A DNA stretch of 64,000 nucleotides from Gordonia neofelifaecis NRRL B-59395 (GTDB lineage: Bacteria; Actinomycetota; Actinomycetes; Mycobacteriales; Mycobacteriaceae). The position numbers and the translations under genes were made by a program. A model generated the notes under the pieces. The model saw nothing but the letters and a program-made list of their open reading frames with translations. It ran no database searches and was not told the origin of the DNA. Location of the stretch: NCBI RefSeq assembly GCF_000192435.1, contig NZ_AEUD01000009.1, positions 107,601 through 171,600 on the forward strand. The letters are read 5' to 3'. Within the stretch, counting starts at the first letter, position 1. Each line of letters opens with the position of its first letter. Positions 35,416 through 44,168 of the stretch are shown piece after piece.

Positions 35416-37056
35416 TCACTTCGGAACGGTCACCGGCGGGGTGAACGGCGACGGCATCGGACCGTACGACGCGAGGTCGACCTCGACGATCACCGGCGCG
35501 CGCTTGTCCACGGCCGCCTTCAGCGCCGGCTCCGCATCCGCTGCGGTCTCGATGCGCAGGTAGTCGAGTCCGATCGACGATGCGAGCTGCGCGAAGTCCG
35601 GCGTGGCCAGATCGACGGCGTAGGTCGGTCCGGTCGCCGCCTGCATGTTGCGCAGCACGCCGTAGCCTGCGTCGTTGAAGACCATCACGACCAGCCACGG
35701 CTTCTCCTGCGCGACGGTGAGCAGTTCGCCTAGATGCACCGCCAGTCCGCCGTCGCCCGCGATGGCGAGCGTCGGATGCGACTCGTCGGCGAGGGTGGCC
35801 CCGATCGCCATGCCGAGCCCCTGCCCGATGCCGCCGCCGCGGGGGAAGATGTTGGTTCGCGGATCACTGAACGGGAGCAGCCGATTGCCCCACGAACTCG
35901 AGGCGATGGTCACGTCGCGCGCGACCGGTGAGGTCGGCGGGAAGACGCTGCGAATGGCGTCGGGCAGAGCCGCATGGTCGCCGAGACCTGCGCGCTGCTT
36001 CGCCCGGACCGCGTCGCGCGTCGTCGCGGCGCGGCGTGTCCACTCCGGGTCGACGAGGCCGTCGAACTCCACCGTGGCGAGAAGGTCGGCGACGACCGCC
36101 GCGACGTCGGCCACCGCGGCGACCGTCGCCGGGAACACCCGCCCGGGAGCGGCGGGATCGAGGTCGATCTGAATGTGCTTTTCGGGCACCGGGATCGAGT
36201 AGTCGCCGGTCTCATTGCTGCGGAAGTGGGTGCCGAGCGAGACCAGGAGGTCGGCGTCGGCCAGCAGCTCCCGACCGCCCGGGGTCGCACCGTAGTTGCC
36301 GATGCACAGTTCATGCGACTCGTCGACGGCGCCGCGACCTGAGTTGCTGGTCAGCAACGGGACGCCCCACTGTTCGATGAGCGCGGTCAGTTCCTTACCC
36401 GCGCGCGCGGCACCGCCGCCCGCCCAGATCACCGGGCGTCGTGCGGCGGCGATCGCGGCCCGGATCGCGGCCATGTCGTCGGCGGCGGGCTCGGGGAGTT
36501 CGACCGCGGGCGGGATCCGCCCCTCGGTGACGTCCTGCGCCGCGTACTGCAGATCGATGGGCCACTCGATGGAGACCGGGCCGCCGCGCGGCGTCAGCGC
36601 GCGGCGCACGCCGTCGCGGAGGATGTCGCCGGCACCGGCCGCGTCGGTGATCGTCGCGGCATGCGCCGACACGGCCCGCAGCATGCCGAGCTGGTCCTTG
36701 GTCTCGTGGATGAATCCGCGACCCGACCCGAGGTATTGCGACTGCACCTGTCCGGTGATGTGCAGAACCGGGGTGTCGGCGGACAGCGATTCGATCAGCG
36801 AGCCCGCCGCGTTGCCCGCGCCGGTGCCGGTGCTGGTCAACGCGCAGCCGAGGCCGCCGGAAGCACGGGCATAGCCGTCGGCGGCGTTGACCGCGCCGGC
36901 CTCGTGCCGCACCGGGACGAAGCGCAGTTGCTTGGCCACGGCCTCCACGAGGGGCAGGTTGTGGACGCTGACGATGCCGAACACCGTGTCGACGCCGGCT
37001 TCGCGAAGGACTTGGACTAGCAGATCGCCGCCGTTGGCCTGCGACTTCTGGTTCAT
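35416..37056 (-). CDS. Thiamine-pyrophosphate enzyme (2-oxo acid decarboxylase/lyase type)
   Basis: A 546-residue member of the acetolactate synthase/benzoylformate decarboxylase superfamily. The N-terminal pyrimidine domain has the activating Glu in VPVRHEAGAVNAADGYARAS, and the C-terminal domain has the TPP/Mg motif AGDGGLAVH with the following Asn in VMVFNDAGYG. The central domain (PVIWAGGGAARAGKEL) is of the usual type. A biosynthetic acetolactate synthase is unlikely because no small subunit is present and the gene ends a catabolic operon. A 2-oxo acid or acyloin intermediate is the probable substrate. GGGAG precedes ATG 37056. Confidence 0.87.
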   Translation of the reverse strand: MNQKSQANGGDLLVQVLREAGVDTVFGIVSVHNLPLVEAVAKQLRFVPVRHEAGAVNAADGYARASGGLGCALTSTGTGAGNAAGSLIESLSADTPVLHITGQVQSQYLGSGRGFIHETKDQLGMLRAVSAHAATITDAAGAGDILRDGVRRALTPRGGPVSIEWPIDLQYAAQDVTEGRIPPAVELPEPAADDMAAIRAAIAAARRPVIWAGGGAARAGKELTALIEQWGVPLLTSNSGRGAVDESHELCIGNYGATPGGRELLADADLLVSLGTHFRSNETGDYSIPVPEKHIQIDLDPAAPGRVFPATVAAVADVAAVVADLLATVEFDGLVDPEWTRRAATTRDAVRAKQRAGLGDHAALPDAIRSVFPPTSPVARDVTIASSSWGNRLLPFSDPRTNIFPRGGGIGQGLGMAIGATLADESHPTLAIAGDGGLAVHLGELLTVAQEKPWLVVMVFNDAGYGVLRNMQAATGPTYAVDLATPDFAQLASSIGLDYLRIETAADAEPALKAAVDKRAPVIVEVDLASYGPMPSPFTPPVTVPK

Positions 37057-37121
37057 GGGATTCTCCCGCTGATCTGGGCTGATTGATCTGGATTGGGTTG
37101 ACCGGGATCGGGCGATCCGAG

Positions 37122-37907
37122 TCAGACGTATCGCGAGACGCCGCCTGCGACCTCGACGGTCGAGCCGGTGACGTACGACGAACGGGGTGAGAGCAGCATC
37201 GCCACGACGGCCGCGACTTCCTCGGCGCGACCGAATCGCCGCAGGGCGACGCCGCGGTCGGAGACGATGTCCCGCTCCCACTCCGCGAACGGGCGGTCGT
37301 CGCCGGAAGCGGCATAGCGGCGCTGCCACTGGCCCGTGTCGATGAGGCCGAGGAGCACCGAGTTCACCCGGATCTCCGGCGCGAGGTCGAACGAGAGCGA
37401 CTTGCTGAGATTGAGCAGGCCGGCGCGCGCCGCCGACGTGGCGATCAGTCGGGTCTCCGGCTGCCGGGCGAGCACCGCGTTGATGTTCACGATCGATGCC
37501 GCATCCGATGCTCGCAGGTGCTCCCGAGCGGCGTCGACCGGGTTCAGCACCCCCGCGAACTTCAGGTCGAGCTCGTCGTGCCACTCGTCGAGCCCCGTCT
37601 CCCAGAGCGGCTTCATACGCGAGCCGCCCGCGTTGTTGACGAGACCGTCGAGCGCGCCGAAACGGTCGACCGTGCCGGCGACCAGCGCGTTCACGTCGTC
37701 GCGGCTGCGCACGTCGGCCGACGTCGCGAACACGCGGTCGCCCGCCCCGGGTGCGACCTCGGCGACGGCAGCCGCCAGTCGGTCGCCGTCGCGAGCGCAC
37801 GTCGCGACGTTGGCGCCCTCGGTGACGAGCGCGGCGACGGTCGCCAGACCGACACCCGAACTGCCGCCGGTGACGACGTAGGTGCGGCCGGAGAGTAGGA
37901 GATCCAT
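37122..37907 (-). CDS. SDR-like protein lacking the catalytic Tyr and Lys
   Basis: A 261-residue short-chain dehydrogenase fold. The cofactor motif TGGSSGVGLATVAAL and LVNNAGG are intact. At the active site the usual YSAAKAG is ATSAARAG, so Tyr is Thr and Lys is Arg in IATSAARAGLLNLSKSL. Either it is not an oxidoreductase or it uses another chemistry; some SDR-fold proteins act as lyases or regulators. It sits between a normal SDR and the TPP enzyme, with gaps of 17 and 65 bases, in the long catabolic operon. Confidence 0.85.
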   Translation of the reverse strand: MDLLLSGRTYVVTGGSSGVGLATVAALVTEGANVATCARDGDRLAAAVAEVAPGAGDRVFATSADVRSRDDVNALVAGTVDRFGALDGLVNNAGGSRMKPLWETGLDEWHDELDLKFAGVLNPVDAAREHLRASDAASIVNINAVLARQPETRLIATSAARAGLLNLSKSLSFDLAPEIRVNSVLLGLIDTGQWQRRYAASGDDRPFAEWERDIVSDRGVALRRFGRAEEVAAVVAMLLSPRSSYVTGSTVEVAGGVSRYV

Positions 37908-37924
37908 GTCGAACCTGTTCTGAG

Positions 37925-38674
37925 TCAGTGGAAGACGAATCCGCCGTCGACGACGAGTTCCTGCCCCGTGATGTACGAGGCCTCGTCGCCGAGGAGGAAG
38001 GCCACCGCGCCGACCAGGTCGGCGGGTTCCTGCGATCGGGTGAGTGCACGGTTGCGCCGATAGAGCTCGTGGCGGTGCTCGGGCACCATCTCCGCGGACT
38101 CCGATTCGGTGAGCCCCGGGGAGACGGTGTTGACGGTGATGCCGTGCGGCCCGAGATCGCGCGCCATGGCGCGAGTCAGGGCCGACACCCCGCCCTTGGA
38201 TGAGATGTAGTGGCACAGCCGAGCCGAGCCGTACAACGCGGCGTCCGAACCGATGGTGACGATCCGGCCACCGCCCGCGTCGATCAGATGCGGCGCGACG
38301 GCACGGCTGACCAGGAACGTGCCCCGGAGATTGACGTCGAGCACCCGGTCCCAGTCCTCGACCGGGAGCTCGTGGACGGCCTTGCCGCCCACGCCGTCGG
38401 CCAGCGCCGCGTTGTTGACCAGTCCGTAGATCGGTCCGGTCGCGGCGACGGCCTCGACCATCGCGTCGACCGACTCCGGCGACCGCACGTCGACGGGACA
38501 GAACTGCGCCGTGATCCCGTTCTCGCGCAGGCCGTTCACGGCGGCGCGGCCCCAGTCCTCGCGGACGTCGGTGATCCACACGTGAGCGCCGTCCGCGCCC
38601 AGGCGTCCGGCGATCGCCAGCCCCAGGCCGCGGCCACTCCCGGTGATCACAATCGTTCTGTCCTGCAACGACAT
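37925..38674 (-). CDS. SDR family oxidoreductase
   Basis: A 249-residue NAD(P)-dependent dehydrogenase with TGSGRGLGLAIAG as cofactor loop, LVNNAAL, the catalytic Ser in TIGSDAALYG and Tyr/Lys in CHYISSKGGVSALTRA. SPGLTESE follows the usual PG motif. It probably oxidises a hydroxy or dihydrodiol intermediate of the pathway. Three bases separate it from the cupin gene, so the two are tightly coupled. Confidence 0.9.
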   Translation of the reverse strand: MSLQDRTIVITGSGRGLGLAIAGRLGADGAHVWITDVREDWGRAAVNGLRENGITAQFCPVDVRSPESVDAMVEAVAATGPIYGLVNNAALADGVGGKAVHELPVEDWDRVLDVNLRGTFLVSRAVAPHLIDAGGGRIVTIGSDAALYGSARLCHYISSKGGVSALTRAMARDLGPHGITVNTVSPGLTESESAEMVPEHRHELYRRNRALTRSQEPADLVGAVAFLLGDEASYITGQELVVDGGFVFH

Positions 38675-38677
38675 CGA

Positions 38678-39178
38678 TCAGTCCCGAGTGATTCCGTGCA
38701 TGACCGAGGTCTCCGGGTAAGTGGGGACCTGCGGCTTCTGGGCGCCGATGATCACGCAGAACAGTGCAGGCTCATCGGTGTTGTTCTTGAGGCTGCGCGG
38801 AACGCCGGCCGGGACGACGATCATGTCGCGGTAGCCGAGCGTGCGCTTGGCGATCTCGTCGCCGCGGTGCACTGCCACCTCGATCTCGCCCTCGAGCACG
38901 AAGAAGGCCTCTTCGGCGTCGAAATGCGTGTGCTCGGGGCCCTCGGCACCGGCGGGCAGCAGCATGTTCGAGAAGGTGAACCCCTGCGACTTGATCGTGT
39001 GGGTGTCGCTCGAGTGGTCGCCGGTCGCACCCGATCCGACGTACCGGATCTGTGCGCGGGCGAACTGGTCGCCCGCCTTGGTCTGGAAGCCGAGGGCGTC
39101 CCAGTCCTCCAGTCGGCTTTCGCGGGTGAGGATGATCGAGTCGGCGTATTCGGCGAGGTCAGCGGTCTGGTAGTCCAT
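38678..39178 (-). CDS. Cupin-domain protein
   Basis: A 166-residue single-cupin protein. The metal site is visible as GPEHTHFDAEEAFFVLEGEI (His, His, Glu) and the second motif as GYRDMIVVPAGVPRSLKN, in which the usual terminal His is missing. It may be a ring-cleavage or isomerase-type enzyme, or a sensor. The operon position between a hydrolase and two SDRs suggests a catalytic step. A GGAGCTCC site lies before the ATG. Confidence 0.82.
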   Translation of the reverse strand: MDYQTADLAEYADSIILTRESRLEDWDALGFQTKAGDQFARAQIRYVGSGATGDHSSDTHTIKSQGFTFSNMLLPAGAEGPEHTHFDAEEAFFVLEGEIEVAVHRGDEIAKRTLGYRDMIVVPAGVPRSLKNNTDEPALFCVIIGAQKPQVPTYPETSVMHGITRD

Positions 39179-39218
39179 GGCGGAGCTCCTGTTCTTGTTG
39201 GATGATTCAGTGATCGGG

Positions 39219-40013
39219 TCAGTGGTTGCGGAGACGTTCGGCGATCTGGATGAACGACTCCAGCCAGGCGTTGAAGGCCTCGGGCGAGTCCTTGTTGGCG
39301 AGGTGTCCGGCGTCGCGCAGCATCACGTAGACGGCGCCGGGGATACCGCCCGCAAGCACCTGTGCGGCGGCGTGGCCGGTGACCTCGTCGCGATCGCCCG
39401 CGAGCACCAGGGTCGGGATGTCGATCGACCCGAGGTCGTCGGTGTGGTCGGTGGCGGCCATCGCCTCGGCGGCGCTCCGGTATCCGGCCGGCCGGATGGC
39501 TGCGGCCATCTCGGCGGCCGCTGCGGTGATCGCGTTGTCGGAGGCGCCGTCGCCCAGGAGTCGAGCGGCCCGGGTCCGGGTGAACTGCTCGCGGTCACCG
39601 TCGACCTCCGCGGCACGCGCACGCATCGCCTCCGCGCCCTCCGGAGTGGCGCCGGAACCGACGGTCGAACTGCCGAGCACCAGGCTGCGGACGAGGTCCG
39701 GGCGACGCAGAGCCAGGCGCGTCGCGATCACGCCGCCCCAGGACATGCCCAGGACGTGTGCGCCCCGCTCACCGCACCGCTCCTCGATGAGGGCAGCGAC
39801 GGCATCGGCGTAGTCATCCATCGACAGTGGGCCGTCGACATCGTCGGACTCTCCGTATCCCGGTGCGTCCCAGGCGATCAGGCGCATCCGCTCGGCCAGC
39901 TCGCCGTACTGCGCAGCGAACGATCGGGAACTGCCGCCGATGCCGTGGAGCATCACCAGCGCCGGGCCTCGTCCCTCGTCGACGACGTTCAGCGCCGCCG
40001 CCGGGGCGGTCAT
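39219..40013 (-). CDS. Alpha/beta hydrolase (C-C bond hydrolase-like)
   Basis: A 264-residue hydrolase with the oxyanion segment HGIGGSSRSF, nucleophile Ser in GMSWGG, Asp in LAGDRDEV and His in DAGHLANKD. The ATG overlaps the stop of the VOC dioxygenase gene (ATGA). That pairing, ring cleavage followed by hydrolysis, is the classic meta-cleavage order, so it likely hydrolyses the ring-fission product. Other esterase or enol-lactonase roles remain possible. Confidence 0.87.
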   Translation of the reverse strand: MTAPAAALNVVDEGRGPALVMLHGIGGSSRSFAAQYGELAERMRLIAWDAPGYGESDDVDGPLSMDDYADAVAALIEERCGERGAHVLGMSWGGVIATRLALRRPDLVRSLVLGSSTVGSGATPEGAEAMRARAAEVDGDREQFTRTRAARLLGDGASDNAITAAAAEMAAAIRPAGYRSAAEAMAATDHTDDLGSIDIPTLVLAGDRDEVTGHAAAQVLAGGIPGAVYVMLRDAGHLANKDSPEAFNAWLESFIQIAERLRNH

Positions 40014-40945
40014 CGGGTCACTCCCAGCAGATCCGGGTGACGGTCGAACGCGCCGCGGTCGGGCACTCCCGCCATGTGGGTGCGGACATCGACGGACGGC
40101 GGTCCCGCGGTGCCCCAGGTGTCCGACAGCTCGGGCACCCGGCGCCAGACGCGGCACAGCCAGCGGTCCTCGTCGACCTGCGCGACGCCGGAGGTGTACT
40201 CGCACACCAGGCCACCGGGATCGGCGAAGTAGGAGAAGGTGTTGTCGCCGGGACCGTGCCGGCCCGGGCCCCAGAGCGGTAGGACCCGGTGGTGCCGGAG
40301 CCTGCCGATGCCGCGCATGAACTGGTCGATGGTCGGCATCTCGTAGGCGACGTGATTGACCGACGCCCACTCGGCCTGGTTGAAGGCGATGCTGTGGTGG
40401 TCGGAGTTGCACCGCAGGAACGCCATCTGGTGCTCGGACCAGTCGGACACGCGCATCCCGAGAACGTCCGTGTAGAACTCGACCGAGGCGTCGATGTCGA
40501 CGGTGTTCAGGACGACGTGGGTGACGCCGACCGGGACCGCCTCCTCGCGGCGGAGCATCGGCACCGCGAGGGCGTCGGCCAGGAGTTGGATGATCCGGCC
40601 CTCCGGGTCGACGAAGCTGACGCCGTATCCGGCGGAGATCTCGCCGGTCGGGCCGGGACCGGCGATGATCGGGACGTTGCGGGCGTCGAGCCGGCGGGCC
40701 GCCTCGTCGACCTCGGCCGGCGTGGCGACCGCGAACGTGATGCGGCCCAGTCCGTTCTGTTCGGCGGCGGTCAACTGGAGCACGTGGTGCTCGTCGCCCG
40801 TGCCGCGCAGCCACGCCTCGCCGTCGCCCCGCTCGACGGCCCGGAGACCCCACACATCGGTGTAGAAGTCCGCCGAATCGGCGCATGCGGTGGTGCGCAA
40901 CTCCACGGACCGAAGCCGTCGGAGCTTTGCGATCGGTTCCTTCAT
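40010..40945 (-). CDS. VOC-fold extradiol dioxygenase-like enzyme
   Basis: A 311-residue protein with two vicinal-oxygen-chelate domains. In the C-terminal domain the iron ligands of type I extradiol dioxygenases can be placed at His in GVTHVVLNTVD, His in VNHVAYEM and Glu in VCEYTSG. Length matches 2,3-dihydroxybiphenyl and catechol 2,3-dioxygenases. AAAGGAG precedes the ATG 40945 and operator 3 lies 27 bases upstream. It opens the six-gene unit that runs to the TPP enzyme. Confidence 0.88.
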   Translation of the reverse strand: MKEPIAKLRRLRSVELRTTACADSADFYTDVWGLRAVERGDGEAWLRGTGDEHHVLQLTAAEQNGLGRITFAVATPAEVDEAARRLDARNVPIIAGPGPTGEISAGYGVSFVDPEGRIIQLLADALAVPMLRREEAVPVGVTHVVLNTVDIDASVEFYTDVLGMRVSDWSEHQMAFLRCNSDHHSIAFNQAEWASVNHVAYEMPTIDQFMRGIGRLRHHRVLPLWGPGRHGPGDNTFSYFADPGGLVCEYTSGVAQVDEDRWLCRVWRRVPELSDTWGTAGPPSVDVRTHMAGVPDRGAFDRHPDLLGVTR

Positions 40946-40971
40946 CGTCGCTCCTTTATCTTGGTGATGAC

Positions 40972-40986
40972 TAGTTGAGTGCTGAA
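40972..40986 (-). promoter_or_regulatory. MarR-type operator 3 (dioxygenase unit)
   Basis: On the minus strand this reads TTCAGCACTCAACTA, identical to operator 1 at 13 of 15 positions. It is the inner part of an inverted repeat TAGTT...AACTA (40972-40989) in the 82-base gap between the aldehyde dehydrogenase and dioxygenase genes. Confidence 0.6.
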
Positions 40987-41027
40987 CTATTAGATCGGCG
41001 CGGTTCACCGAATCTCCGCCGCCAGGA

Positions 41028-42524
41028 TCAGGCGCGCGGAACGCCCGCCCACGGATTCGGCTCGGCCGACATGCCGAGGTACACGCTCTTGACCCGCGAG
41101 TACGCGGCGATGCCTTCGCGCCCCTTCTCGGTGCCGAGTCCGCTCTCCTTCACCCCGCCGAACGGCGTCGAGATGGAGAACACCTTGTAGGTGTTGATCC
41201 AGACGTTGCCCGCCTCGATCCGGTCCGCGAGCCGAAGGGCCCGTCGATAGTCGCGAGTCCACACCCCGGCGGCGAGCCCGTAGACGCTGTCGTTGGCCTG
41301 GGCGACCAGATCGTCCTCGTCACGGAACGGCAGGACCACGAGTACCGGGCCGAAGATCTCCTCCTGGCACACCCGCGCATCGTTCGGCAGGCCGTCGATG
41401 ATCGTCGGGAGGTAGTAGGAGCCGTCGGCCAGCTCGGGGTCGTCGGGCGCCGAACCGCCGCAACGGATCCGGCCGCCTTCCTCACGGGCGAGGTCGACGT
41501 AGGCCGCGACACCGTCGCGATGCTTCGGGTGCACCAGCGGACCGACGCGCGAGGCCGAGTCGAATCCGTCACCCACCGGCAACGCCCGCGTGCATTCGAC
41601 GAGCCTGTCGAGGAAGTCGTCGTAGATCGACTCGGCGACGAACAGCCGGGAACCGGCGATGCAGCTCTGTCCCGACGAGGAGAAGATCCCGTACATCACG
41701 CCGGCGACGGCCTGGTCGATGTCGGCGTCCTCGAGCACCACCGTCGGGGACTTGCCGCCGAGTTCCAGCGAGACGGGCATCAGCTTCTCCGCCGCGAGGT
41801 GTGCGATGCCGCGGCCGGTGGACGTGCCGCCGGTGAACGACACCTTGCCGACCCCCGGATGGCGCACGATCGCGTCGCCGACCACCGAACCGCGCCCCGG
41901 GAGCACCGACAGCAGTCCGGCTGGCAGTCCGGCGTCCATGATCAGCCGGGCGAGAGCGAGCGACACCAGCGGCGTCCACTCGGCGGGCTTGAGGATCACC
42001 GCGTTGCCCGCGGCCAGCGCCGGAGCGATCTTCTGCGCGTCGCTGGCGACGGGCGAGTTCCACGGCGCGATGGCCCCGACGACGCCGATGGCCTCGTGCT
42101 TGACCCAGGTGCAGTAGTCGCCGCGGCTGGTCGTCATCGCCTCGTCGGAGGTCTCGAGAACGGCGGCGAAGTAGCGGAAGGTCGCGGCGGCGCTGGCCAC
42201 CAGACCGCGGGTCTCGTGCAGCGTCTTACCGGTGTTGAAGGTCTGCAAGGTGGCCAGACGCTCGGCGCCGGCGTCGATCGCATCGGCGATCGCGTGCAGG
42301 TAGCGAGCCCGCTGATGCGGCAGCAGGTCGCGCCACGCCGGGTCGTTCGCCGCCTCCGCGCCGCGCGCGACTGCCTCGTCGACGTCGTCGGCCGAGGACT
42401 GCGAGACGGTCTGCAGCACCTGACCCGTCGCCGGGTTCAGCACCTGGGTCGTCGGACCGTCGGCCTGGCGCCACTTCCCGCCGACCAGCATCTCGTCGGG
42501 GACGCGGATGTATTCGGGACTCAT
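41028..42524 (-). CDS. Aldehyde dehydrogenase
   Basis: A 498-residue NAD(P)-dependent aldehyde dehydrogenase. Key motifs are IAPWNSP, the cofactor Lys in ILKPAEWTP, GKVSFTGGTSTG, the general base Glu in LELGGKSP and the nucleophile Cys in SSGQSCIAGSRLF. The protein ends NPWAGVPRA. The ATG overlaps the MFS stop (ATGA), so it belongs to the transporter unit. It probably oxidises a semialdehyde or aromatic aldehyde made by the pathway. Confidence 0.92.
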   Translation of the reverse strand: MSPEYIRVPDEMLVGGKWRQADGPTTQVLNPATGQVLQTVSQSSADDVDEAVARGAEAANDPAWRDLLPHQRARYLHAIADAIDAGAERLATLQTFNTGKTLHETRGLVASAAATFRYFAAVLETSDEAMTTSRGDYCTWVKHEAIGVVGAIAPWNSPVASDAQKIAPALAAGNAVILKPAEWTPLVSLALARLIMDAGLPAGLLSVLPGRGSVVGDAIVRHPGVGKVSFTGGTSTGRGIAHLAAEKLMPVSLELGGKSPTVVLEDADIDQAVAGVMYGIFSSSGQSCIAGSRLFVAESIYDDFLDRLVECTRALPVGDGFDSASRVGPLVHPKHRDGVAAYVDLAREEGGRIRCGGSAPDDPELADGSYYLPTIIDGLPNDARVCQEEIFGPVLVVLPFRDEDDLVAQANDSVYGLAAGVWTRDYRRALRLADRIEAGNVWINTYKVFSISTPFGGVKESGLGTEKGREGIAAYSRVKSVYLGMSAEPNPWAGVPRA

Positions 42525-43903
42525 TCGGAGATCTCCTCGAGAGTGCGTTCCTTGGTCTCCTGGGCGAAGAGGGCGACGACGATCGACCCGATGCCCGCAA
42601 TGATCGCGAAGGTGATGAAGACCCAGCTCAGCGAGCCGTTGGTGAGGATCCAGCCGACCGACAGCGGGCCGACGATGATGCCGAGACGGCCGGCCGCTCC
42701 GCCGAAGGCGGCGCCCATGGCGCGCATACGGGTCGGGTACAGCTCGGCGGTGTAGACGTAGAGCGCCATGTTGACCGAGAACACCAGCAGTGCGGCCGCG
42801 GCCGACCAGCCGAGCACCGCGACAGCGGTACTGGTGCCGAACCAGGCGAGCAGTCCGAGGACGAGCGTGCACAGCGCCATCGCGCCTGCGATGCAGATGC
42901 GGCGTCCCAAGTTGTCGATGAGGAAGGCGACGAGGACGCAGCCCACCAGACCGGCGAGGGTGGTGAAGATGCTGTAGTGCAGTGCAGTTCCCACGCTGAG
43001 GCCGAAGTACTGGCGGTACAGGGTCGGCAGCCAGGAGGCGATGCCGTAGTTGACGAAGTAGGCGGAGAGCCAGATGGTCGCCAGCATCAGCGTGCGCCGC
43101 AGGTAGACGCCCTCGAACAGGTCGGTGAAACGGGCACGGACGTTGACGACCGCGTCTGGGTTCGTCGGCCGCGGGGCCTCGAGCACCTTGCCGTAGCGGG
43201 TGACGACCTCGTTCTCGATGCGGGTCATCGACTCGTCGGCGTCGTCGAGGCGACCGCGGGCGGCCAGCCAGCGCGGCGATTCCGGCAGCCTGCGCAGGAA
43301 CGGCACCAGGACCACCGGCACGGCGCCGAGGACGAAGAGCCATTCGTAGCCCCACCGCGGGACCACCCAGGAGGAGACGATCGCAGACATCACGAGCCCG
43401 ATCGGGAAGATGGTCTCGTAGAGCAGCACGAAGCGTCCGCGCTTGTGCGTCCGGGCGATCTCGCCGATGTACGCCGCGGCGACCGGCACTTCCGCGCCGA
43501 GGCCGATGCCCTGGATCACGCGCATGCTCATGAAGAGTTCGAGCGAGTGGGTGAAGGCCATGATCAGGCTCGTGATCGCGTAGATCACGAGGGCCAGCTG
43601 GATCACGTTGAGCCGGCCGATGCGGTCGGCGAGCCAGCCGCCGCCGAGCGCTCCGAGCAGCATGCCGATGCCGCCGACGGCGATCACCCAGCCGGTGAGC
43701 CACGAGTTGCCGAGGACGCCCCACGAGCCGGGGAGATCCGGCAGGGAGTAGGCGATCATCAGTTGGTCGAAGCCGTCGAAGAACGTGACCGCTCCGACGA
43801 TGATCCGCGCTTTGACTTGCCAGCCGCTCATCGGCAGCCGTTCCATCCGCGCATTGATCGCATCAGCCGAGACGCTGACCGTCCGCTGCTGGGTTGCTTT
43901 CAT
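42521..43903 (-). CDS. MFS transporter, aromatic-acid/sugar porter type
   Basis: A 460-residue 12-helix importer. FFDGFDQLMIAYSLP in the first helix and GGGWLADRIGRLNVIQ in loop 2-3 follow the pattern of aromatic acid:H+ symporters (DGFD motif). A long central loop joins helices 6 and 7 (ENEVVTRYGKVLEAPR). It probably brings the aromatic substrate into the cell and is first in its operon with the aldehyde dehydrogenase, behind operator 4. Confidence 0.88.
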   Translation of the reverse strand: MKATQQRTVSVSADAINARMERLPMSGWQVKARIIVGAVTFFDGFDQLMIAYSLPDLPGSWGVLGNSWLTGWVIAVGGIGMLLGALGGGWLADRIGRLNVIQLALVIYAITSLIMAFTHSLELFMSMRVIQGIGLGAEVPVAAAYIGEIARTHKRGRFVLLYETIFPIGLVMSAIVSSWVVPRWGYEWLFVLGAVPVVLVPFLRRLPESPRWLAARGRLDDADESMTRIENEVVTRYGKVLEAPRPTNPDAVVNVRARFTDLFEGVYLRRTLMLATIWLSAYFVNYGIASWLPTLYRQYFGLSVGTALHYSIFTTLAGLVGCVLVAFLIDNLGRRICIAGAMALCTLVLGLLAWFGTSTAVAVLGWSAAAALLVFSVNMALYVYTAELYPTRMRAMGAAFGGAAGRLGIIVGPLSVGWILTNGSLSWVFITFAIIAGIGSIVVALFAQETKERTLEEISE

Positions 43904-43981
43904 CAGTTTCCTTCAGATCAAGTTGCCGCCGGCGATTCCGAGATCGCCCGCACTCGGGCCAATATCTAGCACCTCGATTGT

Positions 43982-43996
43982 TTAGAGCTTAACTGT
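43982..43996 (+). promoter_or_regulatory. MarR-type operator 4 (transporter unit)
   Basis: TTTAGAGCTTAACTG matches operator 1 at 11 of 15 positions, 79 bases upstream of the MFS start. The remainder of the 265-base gap to 44168 shows no gene. Confidence 0.5.
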
Positions 43997-44168
43997 TTTG
44001 TGGGTCACATGTCGAGCGATTTGTGTCGTGGACTTCTTTTCGCAGGTGCGCCCGGCTTTCTCGAGGCGGCGACGGCCACGATCGGCTCACCGGAGCGCAC
44101 ACGAACGGCGGCGCCTGCGACCTCAGTCGCCGACGCCGCCGTCACTCATCCAATCGCTCGGTGACGCC

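Noticed and set aside
42525-43724. Fusion of aldehyde dehydrogenase to a 400-residue upstream domain
   Set aside because: The extension is the transporter gene read in another frame; the two genes meet by an ordinary ATGA overlap.
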